The notes under the pieces were generated by a model, which saw only the letters and a program-made list of their open reading frames with translations, made no database searches and was not told the DNA's origin. A stretch of 64,000 nucleotides of DNA from Ananas comosus (lineage: Eukaryota > Streptophyta > Magnoliopsida > Poales > Bromeliaceae): positions 6,935,403 through 6,999,402 of the forward strand of contig NC_033629.1 in assembly GCF_001540865.1 (NCBI RefSeq), given 5' to 3'. A program made the position numbers and the translations under genes. Of this stretch, positions 21,165-32,218 are shown in pieces; the first letter of the stretch is position 1, and each line of letters begins with the position of its first letter.

Positions 21165-23814
21165 TGTCACACCCGAGGACTGATCCCTTTGGCCGGTCCG
21201 GGCACGTCGAACAGACGCCGGAGGGACAGCATCTCTCCTGTCCACCCAAGGCTCAACAACAAGTACAAATCACATAGAGAAATTTGCACAAGCGAAAATA
21301 TACATAATTGGCTTGCACAAGGACAAGCAATAGCCAAAGTGAAAGTACTAAACTAAACATGCATACAAGTAATATGATTAACTTTTAACCACATACATGC
21401 ATTCAACATTTGTATTCTTTTACATTCTTTTGCATCATCTTTTTTTACATCACATATTCCCAAAATGAACATTTTCATTTAACATTGTTTACAACATCTC
21501 TAATATATCTATAATCATCAAAATACAAAAGATGATATAAAGGGGAATGCAACTACACAAAATATAAACAACACGGGTGGTCACTGTCTATGGCGCGATA
21601 CCTTTACCGCGATCATCGGCCGGCTCACTCGGTCCCGGCTCTGTGGAAAAAAGGGGGGTGAGAACTACAACAAAGTTCCCAATGGGTTCAGCCGCCGACC
21701 TCGCCAACTTTTCCACTAGGTCTAAATCAAGCATAATAGAAGAATAGATAGATAGTAACCAACTAAGCAAATGCAGCTAATATGCCTGAACAATATAAAC
21801 AATGCTATGCTTAAATAGAATGCTCATGATGAATGCAAGTTCACTTTTCCTTTACACAATCTCCTGGCTAATCCGTCGGGCCCTGAGCTTCCTCCCGTCG
21901 GATTCCATAACTCACCAACTCAAATCCCTAATATCGGGCCCTCGGCTTCCTCCCGATGGGACCGTCTTCTAGGGCTTTCCCTTCCCAGTAATAACAACTC
22001 CGGAGCTCATCGCTCGAGGAGGAGCGACCACCCTCAAGCTAAAACTTATAGGCAAGTATGATCAATCCTTAACTTTAAGGATTCCAATGCTCATATGACC
22101 CCTAACTTTAAGGTTGCTATGTCATTATATCAACAATCTCACTTACTTGCATTTCTTTACATTCATGATGCCACACACATTAAGTGTTCTTTAACTTTTT
22201 TCATGCATTCATTTTACTCATTAGTGTCACGTGCACTACATATTCTTTATACTCAATCACTAATGCCACACATGAGTTGTTCATCTCTAGCATTCAATAT
22301 GTTTACTAATGCCACTTTACTAAAAGTCCAACTCTAGCATTCATAGTCTTTACTAATGCCACACAACTCATATGTCATAATGTCATTTTGCTCTCAACTA
22401 TGTTCCTTGCCTTTCTAGATTCTTGTCATCATTCATGATATATAGGGTTTCACAAGTTCTCACTAATTTATCATCATCTCACATGCATTTGTATTCACAA
22501 CATCCAACACATACTCACATTTCACCCTATAATGCATAATGGTCATATATAACCCATACTCAAGAAATGACACTTAGACATAAAAGGAAATTCATCGAAT
22601 TCAGAAAGCACCACCCACCTTGTATGGTTGCAAGGGTGCTACGGTTCAATTCTCACGATTTTTGGGCGCCTATTCCACGTGATGCGGCAATCTGTACCAA
22701 AACCGACATTTTCGTCAATTTCTTCGCTTACACTCATCGAATCACCCAACCGAGTTCATATTCTAGTTAGAAATACCCCTAATTAGGTTTCTACAAGGTG
22801 AATTTGCCTTTAAACCACTCTAGGGCAAAAGCCCCAAATTTTGGTACCCTAACAATGTTATTTGCCCAATACCTTAGTTTGCTCTCTAAAACAAGCAAAT
22901 GCAAGCTTGTTGAACCTCTAGGAACTCATCTAGAACCATTTCTAGGTCATTCAAACTATTTCTAGGGCATACAAACCGAACCCTATAAATCTACCATGAG
23001 AGCTCATGAAGAAAACATAGTTTTCATGTGTTCCATGGCCTCAACAAGATTTCTATACATGTAAGAAGACCAAAACCCAAGATCTAGGGCATAAAATCCA
23101 AGCCCTAACCTCAATCTTACAAGAAAACCTCACCTTAGCCCAAAGCCCTCCAAGGTCCACCTTGTAGGAGAGTTCCCAAGCCTTCAAAATCCCAAAAATC
23201 TCCTCCAAATCCTTCTCCAACTCCTCCTCTTAGTTCCTTGGAGAGATCTCTAGAGAGAGAAAGAGAGGAATGAGAGAGAGAGGGGTACTTGCTGTTGTGA
23301 AAAGGTGGGAGGGGTGTTGGGGATTTTTATAAGGTGCTACAATGGCAGCTAGACCCCTCTCCTTTTCATATTTGCAGCAGACCAAAGTCTGCTGCGAGGT
23401 CCATTTAGTATCGGTACAAGCTCAGTTTGTCACCGGTAACATGATCGCGCAACAGCCAAACCCGAGAGCTGCTGTTTCAGGTTTTACACTTAGCACTGGT
23501 ACACACCAGGGGTGTCATCGGTTCAACAGCCGAATTTTCTTGAACCCAAGAGCTGCTTCTCTCGGTCAGCTGTCTGGTAGCGGTACAAGCTCAATGCATT
23601 ACCGGTGACAAAAGCTCCAGACTTGAGTTTTGCACCGTTTCGACTCTAATTCGCATCGAGCAATTAAAACCTTTCTAACTCTTTTAGAACTCACTTTTAA
23701 CTCTACCAATATTGTTGGAATATTAAATTGACTTTGTCCAACTATTTTCTCTCAGACACTTTGGTCAATTTGACTAAAGTCCGGTATACACTACCGAGGT
23801 TTCGGTATATTACA
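21165..23814 (-). mobile_element. Solo LTR inserted into the foldback MITE
   Basis: Read on the minus strand, it begins TGTAATATACCGAAACCTCGG at 23814 and ends GGGTGTGACA at 21165. It is 2650 bp, with no adjacent primer-binding site, polypurine tract or second LTR. Flanking 5-mers are GATTT (21160-21164) and AATTT (23815-23819), a target duplication with one later change; the intact MITE at 27622-28162 has AATTT at this point. It therefore looks like a solo LTR left by recombination. Confidence 0.85.
21871..21960. repeat. Pair of stem-variable hairpins in the solo LTR
   Basis: Two units share the loop CCCT(G/C)(A/G)GCTTCCT. The first stem is CCGTCGGG/CCCGTCGG (7 of 8 pairs). The second is ATCGGG/CCCGAT (6 of 6). 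The stem sequences differ but the complementarity is kept. Confidence 0.6.
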
Positions 23815-23968
23815 AATTTTGTGACCTTTTGATCATAAGGTAAATAATGTCGAAAAATTATAAAATTTGATTTCTAGACGTTTTACATGCTCTAGATAAC
23901 GTTTAATGGTGTGGATCGTCGATTCGGAAGCTCTATCATCGAAAACAACTTATTAGTACGAGGGCGAT
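23815..23968. mobile_element. Foldback MITE, right part
   Basis: Continues the MITE of 20836-21164 (GTGACCTTTTGATCATAAGG, GATCGTCGATTCGGAAGCTC, ATCGAAAACAACTTATTAGTACGAGGGCGAT). It is cut before its end by the next LTR, which starts at 23969. The terminal arms are reverse complements of the left part. Confidence 0.8.
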
Positions 23969-25129
23969 TGTAATATACTGAAACTTGGAGTTGCGATGTC
24001 AACTTTGATCTAGAGGATCAAAGTGAGGATTGAGCTAGTTGGACATCATCCTTGAGTGATTTGTGATGCGTGTGAATGAATTCTGGAGAGAAATAAGTGT
24101 TTCGGCGCAAATTGGGCGCGAAACGAAATATAAAGAGAATTTTCGGATTTTCGACGCTAACTTTAATTAAAAGAATTAAAGTGAGGCGTAAGGATAAATT
24201 GTGGTATCTCCGAATCAATTGTGAAGTTTTGGAAAAGCCAAGGGTGTGTTTTCACAGGGTTTTGAAGTGCTCAGTGCGAAGTGGTAGTGCAAAAAGGAAG
24301 AAATTGCTGCCATGTAATGGAATTGGAGCTGATTCTATTGCTAATTCGGCTCAAATAATGTCAAAATGAAAAGGAATTGCTTCCAAATTAAATTAGTAGC
24401 TTGTGAAGGTCCCTTGGTATTTTTTGGAAGTGTTTGGGCGAAATCGGAGTGAAGACAGAAAAGTTAGAATTTTCTGTAAAGGACGGGACTGAGAAATTAG
24501 CAGAAAAATGCACAGTGTCAGAAAATTATGAAAATTGGCAGAGATGTCAGGAACACCTACCTTGAGACCGTCCGTTGAATCACCTTTAGGTGATTTCGTA
24601 CCCAATTAATGGTATTACGGGGAGCTGAATTCAGGTACATCGCTGTGCCTAGTTCATGGAAAGCATTCGGGAAGACTGTCAGGCTAACTCGAGTTTAAAC
24701 CGTCCGTACGAGCCAAAAGGAATTGTTCAGGTGACTTTAAAATTGTAAAGTCAAAGTTGGGGCAAACCAGTGACGCTTGACAGGGCTTGACATTAGACAT
24801 AGTCTATTGAAAGCCTACGGTAAAGAGAGAGATGTCCACAGTCTTATAATACTTTGAAGTTTCGATAGGAGTATTGTCNTTGCGCAACGGACTTAAGTCG
24901 AGGGGCATTATGGTAATTTCAGCATGCTTAGTGGATTTCCACTAAGTTCCCTGCCAGGGAACTTCGATCATTATCTCCCCCTCTTCATGCTGCATACGTA
25001 GGGAGAGAAGAAGAAGAAAAGAGAAGAAGAAGAAGAAGAAGAAGAAGAAAAAGAAGAAAAGAGGTAAGATTTTAACCTCTCCCTCTTGCCTCTCTCTCCC
25101 TGCATCTTGCCTCTCTCTCCCTGTTGTCA

Positions 25130-25350
25130 GCTTCAGCAGCAGCAGCAGCAGCTTAGCCTAGCTGCTGAGCAGTCAGCAGCAGCAGCAACCTCAGCAGCAG
25201 TTAGCAGCAGCAGCCTGAGCAGGACCAGCAGCAGCAGTAAGAACAGCAGCAGCAGCTTCAGCAGCAGCAGCTGCTGTCAGCAGCAGCAGCAGCAGCTCAG
25301 CCTAGCTGCTGTCAGCAGCAGCAGCAGCCAGTCAGCAGCAGCAGCAGCTC
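25130..25350. repeat. Imperfect CAG-repeat tract
   Basis: Runs of CAG with AGCTG and TTAG interruptions span about 220 bp within the transcribed leader of the LTR. The open frame across it (25086-25442) is Ser/Gln/Ala low complexity with no sign of being a gene. Confidence 0.8.
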
Positions 25351-26787
25351 AGCTGCAGGGGAAGCAAGAAAGAAAGAAAAGAAATGAAAGAAAGAAAGAA
25401 AGAAAGAATAAGAAGAAAAATAAAAGAGAGAAAATGAGATAGAGAGAAAGATGGAATTGAATTATTTGGGGATTGTTGTGAGACCTCTAAACTAATTGTT
25501 TCAAGGTTCTTGGGCTAGTAAAGAGTTGAATCACTCTATTGAAATTGTGAAATTGCATTGAAACAGGTTTCTATAGAAACTGGCCTCGATATTGAACTTT
25601 TGCGGGATAGAAGTCCTAATGTGAAATTGACTGCGTACAAACCTAATTGAGGGTAAAAGAAACGCATTGGCGAAGTCGGTTCAGCAATCCGTCGAGCCTA
25701 CACGAAGATATCGCCAAAAGAACAGTTTCGGCGACAAGTGTTGGGAGCGCGGGTCGCGATTCGTGGAAAAGTGCGAGAAGTGGATTTCTCTCATTCCAGT
25801 ACCAAGTAAAGGTGGGGTGTGCTTTACCGAAGTGATTAGATCACTTCCATGCCAAAGTAAAATATGGTTTCATTTGACGCATATATGACTATGATTGTCG
25901 ACATATGGACATAATGCTAATATCTATGTATATGAATAGGCATACATGATTAATGATATATGAATGCATTATGATCAATGCTAGATGATGTATGATGATA
26001 ATCCGATGATGAACATGCTAGAGGCATATGAATATGTTGTAGAGCATGCTAGATACATATAATTGTCGATATGTGAACGTGAAAGTTAAATGTATAATTA
26101 TGCTAAATTCATATGTACAAATACATGATATATCAATATTGAACCTGTAAATGCCAAGGGCACGTAAGCTGAATACGAATTGTGAACATAAGCTAAAGCC
26201 TACATAAGTGTTGCCACGTAAAAGTGGAAGTTTAATGCCTATGTCTAAACATATATATAAGTGAATGTCGACAATTCTAATTGACTGAAAACCTCGATGG
26301 TAACAAGATGAGTGAGAATATGAAAGCTATGAACCTCATGTTAAATCCCTAAGAATTGGGTATAAATCGACATCTCCAATTGAGTAGAAATTTGGATGGT
26401 AACAAAGTAAATGAAAATGTGCAAATTATAACCCTAGTTGTGGATAACTAGGATGATGAATAGATCGAGTGGCATTAGCCTAGTATTATTGAACATAGGT
26501 CGGACATTAACCTAGTGTCATTGGACATAGGTCAAGCAAGTAAACCTAGAGTTGAGATCTAGGAGAAAGAATATTAAACCTAGTGTAAATGAACCTAGGT
26601 TATGATGTAAAGAAACACTCAGTAAAAGTAAACTAAGTTATGAATTATAATGGTAATCGGACCACTAGAAAGTGAATAGTATAGACCTAGAAAGGTCGTC
26701 AACATAGGGTAAAAGAGTAAAACCCTTCAGTTGTGAAAATGGATTCCGGAATCCCTAGAAATGGTGTGATGGCAAGAATAGAATCAT

Positions 26788-27038
26788 AACTACGGGATTG
26801 ACGGTTCTCCTCTCCCGGTAGTGATTCAACGGGATCGACGGTTCTCCTCTCCCGGTATGCCATGAAACAAGTGAATCGGAATTACGGGATTGACGGTTCT
26901 CCTCTCCCGGTAGTGATTCAACGGGATCGACGGTTCTCCTCTCCCGGTATGAGCTAACGGGTTTGACGGTTCTCCTCGCCCGTTAAGCTTGAGCGACTTA
27001 GGGTCACAGGGATCGACGGTTCTCCTCTCCCTGTGATG
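26788..27038. repeat. Array of six hairpins with a constant loop and varying stems
   Basis: Six units share the loop core GACGGTTCTCCTC. Stems include CTACGGGA/TCCCGGTAG (26790-26821, one bulged base), TAACGGG/CCCGTTA (26955-26985, perfect) and TCACAGGGA/TCCCTGTGA (27004-27036, nine perfect pairs). Units 1 and 3, and units 2 and 4, are copies of each other. The stems change together while the loop stays the same. Confidence 0.85.
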
Positions 27039-27169
27039 GACCTAGTGTCGCGTGGACTTAAGGCTGAGGTGCTTGTGAGACGTCCTTCACCTCGAGCCTG
27101 ACTTGACGCGGTACTCCGCGGATGATTGACTCAAGACCGAGTCGAGTGGCATAGATGGCTAAGGTAAAA

Positions 27170-27170
27170 N
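27170..27170. other. Single-N contig join
   Basis: The N separates an unfinished LTR from a foldback MITE whose left arm is missing. Confidence 0.7.
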
Positions 27171-27598
27171 AGTATTTGAAGTACTTAGAAAATAAATTTT
27201 ATGATTTTTCGATATCATTTGCCTAGTGATCGAAGGTACTCAAAATCAATAATTTTATTGGTCGTGGTGAGCGTTTGCAAGTTTAACGGTATAGAAATAT
27301 CCAAATCACTTGAAATTTTGATAGAAATTTTTTATACTATATAAAACAAGATCAATATCTTTGATCTAAAATTTTAATGTCGTATTATCACGTTTTGTAA
27401 GATTTTTATTTTCAGCCGTTGATTTTGGGCCCCTTAGTTCACTAGGCAAATGATATCGAAAAATTACAAAATTTATTTTCTAGGTACTTCAAATACTCTA
27501 GATCAATTTTAACGGAGCCGATCGACGATTCGAAAGTCGCAACATCAAAAACAATATGGAAGCACGGAAGACTCCGTGCTTCCAGAAGCATAGTAGCC
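27171..27598. mobile_element. Foldback MITE, left arm missing
   Basis: The start (GTATTTGAAGTACTTAGAAAATAAATTTTATG, read from 27172) and the later TTTATTTTCTAGGTACTTCAAATAC are reverse complements. CGATATCATTTGCCTAGTGATCG and CACTAGGCAAATGATATCG pair in the same way. The right end has its terminal arm (GGAAGCACGGAAG... to GCATAGTAGCC), but the matching left arm is absent at the N. A second copy with the same defect is at 31702-32139. Confidence 0.75.
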
Positions 27599-27621
27599 TC
27601 ACTCTATATATATATATAGTA

Positions 27622-28162
27622 GGGCTACTATACTCTTATGAGTATTGGGCCCTTCGTACTCATAAGTTGTTTTCGATGATGGAGCTTCCGAATCGACGAT
27701 CTACTCCGTTAAATATGATCTAGAGTATTTGAAACCTCTAGAAAATAAATTTCGTAATTTTTCGAAATCATAATAATGTCCATCAAGCGGGCATAAAATG
27801 AACAGTCAAAATCAAACGACGTCTTGAAAATGGATGATCGGATCCTTCACTTTAAGATCGGAGTTATTGATCTTTATCTAGGTAGTGAATAGAATTTTCT
27901 ATCAAAAATTCAACCTATTCGGATTCTTTTGCACCGTTAAACTAGCAAGTATTCCATACCGGCCGTTAAAAATTGTCAATTTTGTGAGCTTTTGATCGTA
28001 ATGATAAAAATGATGTCGAAAAATTGATGAAATCATGATTTCTAGAAGTTTCTTAATGCTCTAGAAAATATTTAACAGTATGGTAATCATCGATTCGGAA
28101 GCTCTTATCATCGAAAACGACTTATGAGTACGAAGGCGATGTATCGATAAGAGTATAGTCCC
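27622..28162. mobile_element. Complete foldback MITE
   Basis: About 540 bp. The left arm (GGGCTACTATACTCTTATGAG, CTTCGTACTCATAAGTTGTTTTCGATGAT, GCTTCCGAATCGACGAT) and the right arm (ATCGATTCGGAAGCTC, ATCATCGAAAACGACTTATGAGTACGAAGG, ATAAGAGTATAGTCCC) are reverse complements over ~80 bp. No transposase frame is present. The flanks are TA-rich, so the target duplication is unclear. This copy is the reference for the split MITE at 20836-23968 and the truncated one at 39824-39985. Confidence 0.85.
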
Positions 28163-28258
28163 GCATGCTATTATATATACTGAGTATATTAGCATGCGAC
28201 ACGACGGTCATATATATATATAACTTAATATATATATATTATATATTATATATATATT

Positions 28259-30772
28259 TGTAACGTATTGAAACTAGATAGAAATGAGAAACTTTTAGGC
28301 AAACTACTAAAGTGCTGGCGAATGGATTAATTGGCGGAGTTTCAATTAACTACCACACTGTTTGGAGGGTTAAAAATGAGTTCTAGAAGTGTTTAGAAGG
28401 TTTGGCATGCGATCAGCGCAAATAGATCGACGACGAGCCAAAATCAGGTTGGAGCAATGTGTACCGGTTACAGCAAGCGAATTGTCACCGGATACACATG
28501 CTGAAACCGGTGACACGAAAAAGTGTACTGGTACACTTTGGGCCGAACTGACAGGATCTGCTCTCGGCGTTTGCCTTGCGTAGTCGTGTAACCGATGACA
28601 CGAAAAAGTGTACTGGTACACTTGGCGAAACTGACAGATCTGCTCTCGGGTTTGCCTCTGCGTAGTCGTGTAACCGTGACACGAAAAGTGTACCGGTACA
28701 CTTTGGGCCGACAGCAAAACGAGGTCTGCTGCAAAATATAAAGATTGGGAGGTTTTTGGCTACAATGTTGACAACATGTTAATAGCCCAATACCCTTCCC
28801 TCACAGCCAAACACATTTCAATCTCTCTCATTTTCCTCTCTTTCTCTCTCTAGAAAGCAAGCCCTAGAGCTGGATGAAGGTGGAGAAGATATTGGAAAGT
28901 GGATTTTGGTGGCTTTGGTGGTCCTGGAAGCTCTCCAACAAGTAGCTTTGGTGGAGCTTGGGCAAAGGTGAATCCTTATGCAAAATGCGTTAGGGTTTGG
29001 GTTTAGACCTTAGATTTTTGGTTTGATCTCTCTACAAGGAGGAAATCCTCTAAGGACATGACTCCATGAAAAACATGGATTTCTTAGACCCTCTCATGGT
29101 GGATCACTATGGCTCAAAGTAGATGCCCTAGGATGGTTCTAAAAGTTAGAAACCTTATTAGAGGCTCCATGTGAATCTAAGCTAATCTTTTGCTTGGAAA
29201 TGAGATCAATCTCGAGAGAAATGCAAAAATAAATGTGTTAGGGCATGCAAAGAGGGGTTTGCCCAAGTTGGGTTTGATCTATTTTGATATGTAGAAACTA
29301 ATTGAGGGTATTTTAAACGCGTTGGAACGCTCGGTTCGACAATCGACGAGTGTACGCAAAGTTATTAACAAAAACGTCATTTTCCGTACAGATAGCCGCA
29401 GCAAGCGACTAGGGCTTCAAAATTCAGAAAATTCACCGTAGCATTCTTGTGACCTCTAAGGTAGGTGGTGATTCCAAAGACATCGGAAATTTCTTTATGT
29501 CTAAAGCGTCATATTTGAGCATATGTATTTATATTGAGCATGTTGCATTGTAGGGTTAACTTGTAAATTTTCTTTGCATGATATGAGTTTCTAATGCTTG
29601 AGAAATAGTAGTAAATGAATCGAGAATGAACCCTATTATGCATGACAAGGGACAGAACTAGAAGGGTTAGTAAACAAATGTGACATATTGACATTGATTT
29701 AGCAAGTGACATTGATGAGTCTAGAGGACTTAGAAAAACAAGTGTGGCATCACTTGACAAAGAACAAGAACAAGTAGTGACATTAATGACATAAACACCT
29801 TAGATTAAGGTCATATGTACAATGGTTCTCCTTGAAGTCAAGGAATGATATGAATTTAAAATCTTAAAGTTAATGGATTGATCGTATCACCTAATAGTCC
29901 TTGCCTCTCGAGTGCGGGTTTAGTCCCCTCGGGCGATGTGCTCCGGAGTTGTCATCACTGGGTCGTAGCGGTTATCTCCGAGGCGCCGTCGGCGTTGTAG
30001 CAGTTTATCTCCCCGACAATAGGGATTTGGGTTGGTGAGTTTGTGAGGGCGAAACCTACGGGTAGCCATGAGATTGGGTAATGAAAAGTTAATTTGCATT
30101 CATCATGAGCATTCTATAGGCATAGTTTTTATTTATTGTTCAGGCATATTAGCTGTATTTGTTAGTTGGTTATTATCTATTCTTTCTTCTATTATGCCTG
30201 ATTAGACCTAGTGGGATAGTCGGCGTGGTTGAGTGATCGAACCTGGGAAACTTTGTTGTAGTTCTCACCCCACTATTTCCACAGAGCCGGGACCGAGCGA
30301 GCCGGCAGATGATCGCGGTAAGGGCATCGCGCCCTAGGTAGAGACCGCCCGAGATGGATTCCATTTTGTAGTTGCATACCCTTTACTATCATCTTTTGTA
30401 TTTGATGATTTTAGTATTATGAACTTGTTTTAATTAACGATGTAAAGGATATTTACCTAAATGCCAAAAGTTATATTTTGGGAGAAATGAGATGTAAAAA
30501 GAAATGATGCTGGAATGTGACAGAACTTGATTATAGTTGGATACATATATGTGATTTAAATTTAGTCATATTACTTGTATATTGAATTGCTAATTCTTTC
30601 CCTTGGCTATTGCTTGCCCTCGTGCAAGCCATCGTGTATGCTTCCACTTATGCAAATTTGTACTCTATTGATACTAGTGTTGAGTCTTGGGCGGACAGGG
30701 GAAGCTCTGTCCGTTCGGCGTCTGTTTGACGCTCTCGAACCGGCCAAAAAGGATCGGGCTCGGAGCGTGACA
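28259..30772 (+). mobile_element. Solo LTR in a TA-rich site
   Basis: Starts TGTAACGTATTGAAACTAG and ends GGCTCGGAGCGTGACA, 2514 bp. Neither a primer-binding site nor a polypurine tract adjoins it. The internal order is the same as in the other LTRs: palindrome cluster (28455-28715), CTCTCTC leader (~28820), leader exon-like sequence, and a GGGATAGTCGG...GTTCTCACCCCAC block near 30215-30275. Flanks are (TA)n, so a clean duplication cannot be recognised (ATATT on the left, TATAT on the right). Confidence 0.8.
28455..28715. repeat. Tandem palindromic repeat in the LTR promoter region
   Basis: Three copies of a ~100-bp unit contain ACCGGTGACACGAAAAAGTG and AGTGTACTGGTACACTT, the latter a near-perfect palindrome. 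The copies differ by single-base losses (for example GAAAAAGTG versus GAAAAGTG). Confidence 0.75.
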
Positions 30773-30785
30773 TATATAGAGTTCG

Positions 30786-31006
30786 GCTACTATACTATAC
30801 TAACGATAGTACCAAAGCCTTAGTACTATTGAGTTTTCTACCGTTAGATCTACCCCTTGATTATTTCCACCCGTTAGATTATACTATTAAACCAACTACC
30901 CACTCAACCCTAGGGGACCACTATCATCCTAACCGCACATCCTTTCATCCAACGGCCGAAAACTCAATAGTACCAAGGGCTTGGTACTATCGATAGTATA
31001 GTAGCA
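30786..31006. mobile_element. Short foldback MITE
   Basis: 221 bp. The left end (GCTACTATACTATAC, GATAGTACCAAAGCCTTAGT, ACTATTGAGTTTT) and the right end (AAAACTCAATAGTACCAAGGG, GGTACTATCGATAGTATAGTAGC) are reverse complements over ~50 bp with few mismatches. The middle is unrelated and non-coding. The flanks are TA-rich. Confidence 0.85.
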
Positions 31007-31011
31007 TAATT

Positions 31012-31120
31012 CTATATATATATGTGTGTGTGTGTGTGCGTGTGTTTGTGTGTGTATATATATATGTATATATATATATATATGTGTATGTATATATATG
31101 TATATGTATATATATGTACT
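31012..31120. repeat. (TA)n/(TG)n microsatellite
   Basis: Alternating TATATATG, TGTGTGTG and TATATGTA runs. Confidence 0.95.
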
Positions 31121-31376
31121 TGACTTACTCCTATATGTTACTCCACTTTGTTGTCAAGGACTTCTGCTCTTTTTTCGATTGACTTCATAAAAGGTGGCTT
31201 CTGTTTACTTAGAGAAAGGGACAATTTTTTATTTTGGTGAAATACAAATGCAAATTGGTTTATCTTATTCTTTTTGTATCAATATAATGACATAATCCAT
31301 TTGGAATTAGGGTGTGAATTTAAGATAGCCTACTTTCTATTCTGAACTGTTCTTTTGCTTCGAACTTGATTGCTAG

Positions 31377-31700
31377 GTATCTCCAAAAGATGAAAAGGGT
31401 GTTCTCAAAGCTGTTGAGAATGTGCATGCGATGATAGACAAGGAGGTAGCTGCTGGGATAAATCCTGAAAACATTTTTGTTTGCGGATTTAGTCAAGGGG
31501 GTAGGCATACTCACTGCTTGTTCTCTACAACATTCTTTAATAAGACATGGAGACTTGAGTGCTATTAATGGCTTGGCAGGTGCATTGACCTTAGCAAGTG
31601 TTTTGCTTTATCCAAAAACTTTAGGAGGTGGTGCAGTTTTCAGTGGATGGGTTCCTTTTAATTCATCAATTATTGAACGTATTTCACTTGAAGCAAGAAG
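31377..31700 (+). pseudogene. Acyl-protein thioesterase / carboxylesterase-like gene fragment, two exons
   Basis: Exon A (31377-31500) follows TTGCTAG and reads SPKDEKGVLKAVENVHAMI, GINPENIFV and CGFSQG. GFSQGG is the G-x-S-x-G nucleophile elbow of alpha/beta hydrolases. An intron with GT/AG ends (31501-31579, phase 1) follows. Exon B (31580-31700) reads ALTLASVLLYPKTLGGGAVF, SGWVPF and IERISLEAR. This is the central part of plant cytosolic acyl-protein thioesterase/SOBER-like carboxylesterases, which remove acyl groups from proteins or lipids. The N-terminal exons (HGLGD motif) and the C-terminal part with the catalytic Asp and His are missing. The fragment ends at the N at 31701, directly joined to a foldback MITE, so it is either a truly truncated copy or a gene broken by a false join. 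The coding sequence that is present is undamaged. Confidence 0.85.
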
Positions 31701-31701
31701 N

Positions 31702-32139
31702 GATCTAGAGTATTTGGAGTACCTAGAGAATAAATTTTATTAATTTTCGATATCATTTGCCTAGTGATCAAATGGGCTCAAAATCAACGAATTTCAATGG
31801 CCGTAGTGAGCCGTTTGCAAGTTTAACGGTGTAGAAATATCCAAATCACGTGAAATTTTGATAGAAAATTCTTTATACTATATAAAACAAGATCAATATC
31901 TTTGATTTAAAATTTTAATGTCATATTATTACATTTTGTAAGATTTTTATTTTCAGCCGTTGATTTTGAGCCCTTTCGTTCACTAGGCAAATGGTATCGT
32001 AAAATCATAAAATTTATTTTCTAGGTACTTCAAATACTCTAGATTAAGTTTAACGGAGCCGATCAACGATTCGAAAGTCGCAACATCGAAAACGAGCTGG
32101 AAGCACGGAAGGCTATGTGCTTCCGATAGCATAGTAGCC
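31702..32139. mobile_element. Foldback MITE, left arm missing (second copy)
   Basis: Closely related to 27171-27598, with the same inverted-repeat layout and the same right end (GGAAGCACGGAAGG... to GCATAGTAGCC). It also begins directly after a single N and lacks the outer left arm. Confidence 0.75.
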
Positions 32140-32179
32140 TCACTCTATATATATATATATTATTTTGGCTGCAATAGGA

Positions 32180-32218
<39 letters not shown>

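Larger units (their letters stand above)
23969..27169 (+). mobile_element. LTR, plus orientation, 3' part missing at a contig join
   Basis: It starts TGTAATATACTGAAACTTGG, like the other long LTRs, and shows their usual order: promoter half, purine-rich leader (25000-25070 and 25370-25440), then the ATTGACTCAAGACCGAGTCGAGTGG block at 27125. It stops at the single N at 27170, before the conserved GTGAGAACTA/TTCCCAGTGGG block and the CGTGACA end expected ~500 bp further on. Another N is at 24879. A large CAG/CTG-rich stretch lies at 25130-25350. Confidence 0.75.

Noticed and set aside
25086..25442. Ser/Gln-rich 118-codon frame
   Set aside because: It is the translation of an imperfect CAG tract inside an LTR leader, with no other support.
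26788..27038. Regularly spaced repeats resembling a CRISPR array
   Set aside because: This is a plant nuclear genome. The repeated part is a hairpin loop, the spacers are not unique, and no cas genes exist. It is better described as an LTR hairpin array.
28370..28734. Overlapping minus-strand frames of 65-115 codons
   Set aside because: They are translations of the tandem palindromic repeat in an LTR, and the repeated peptide has no known family.
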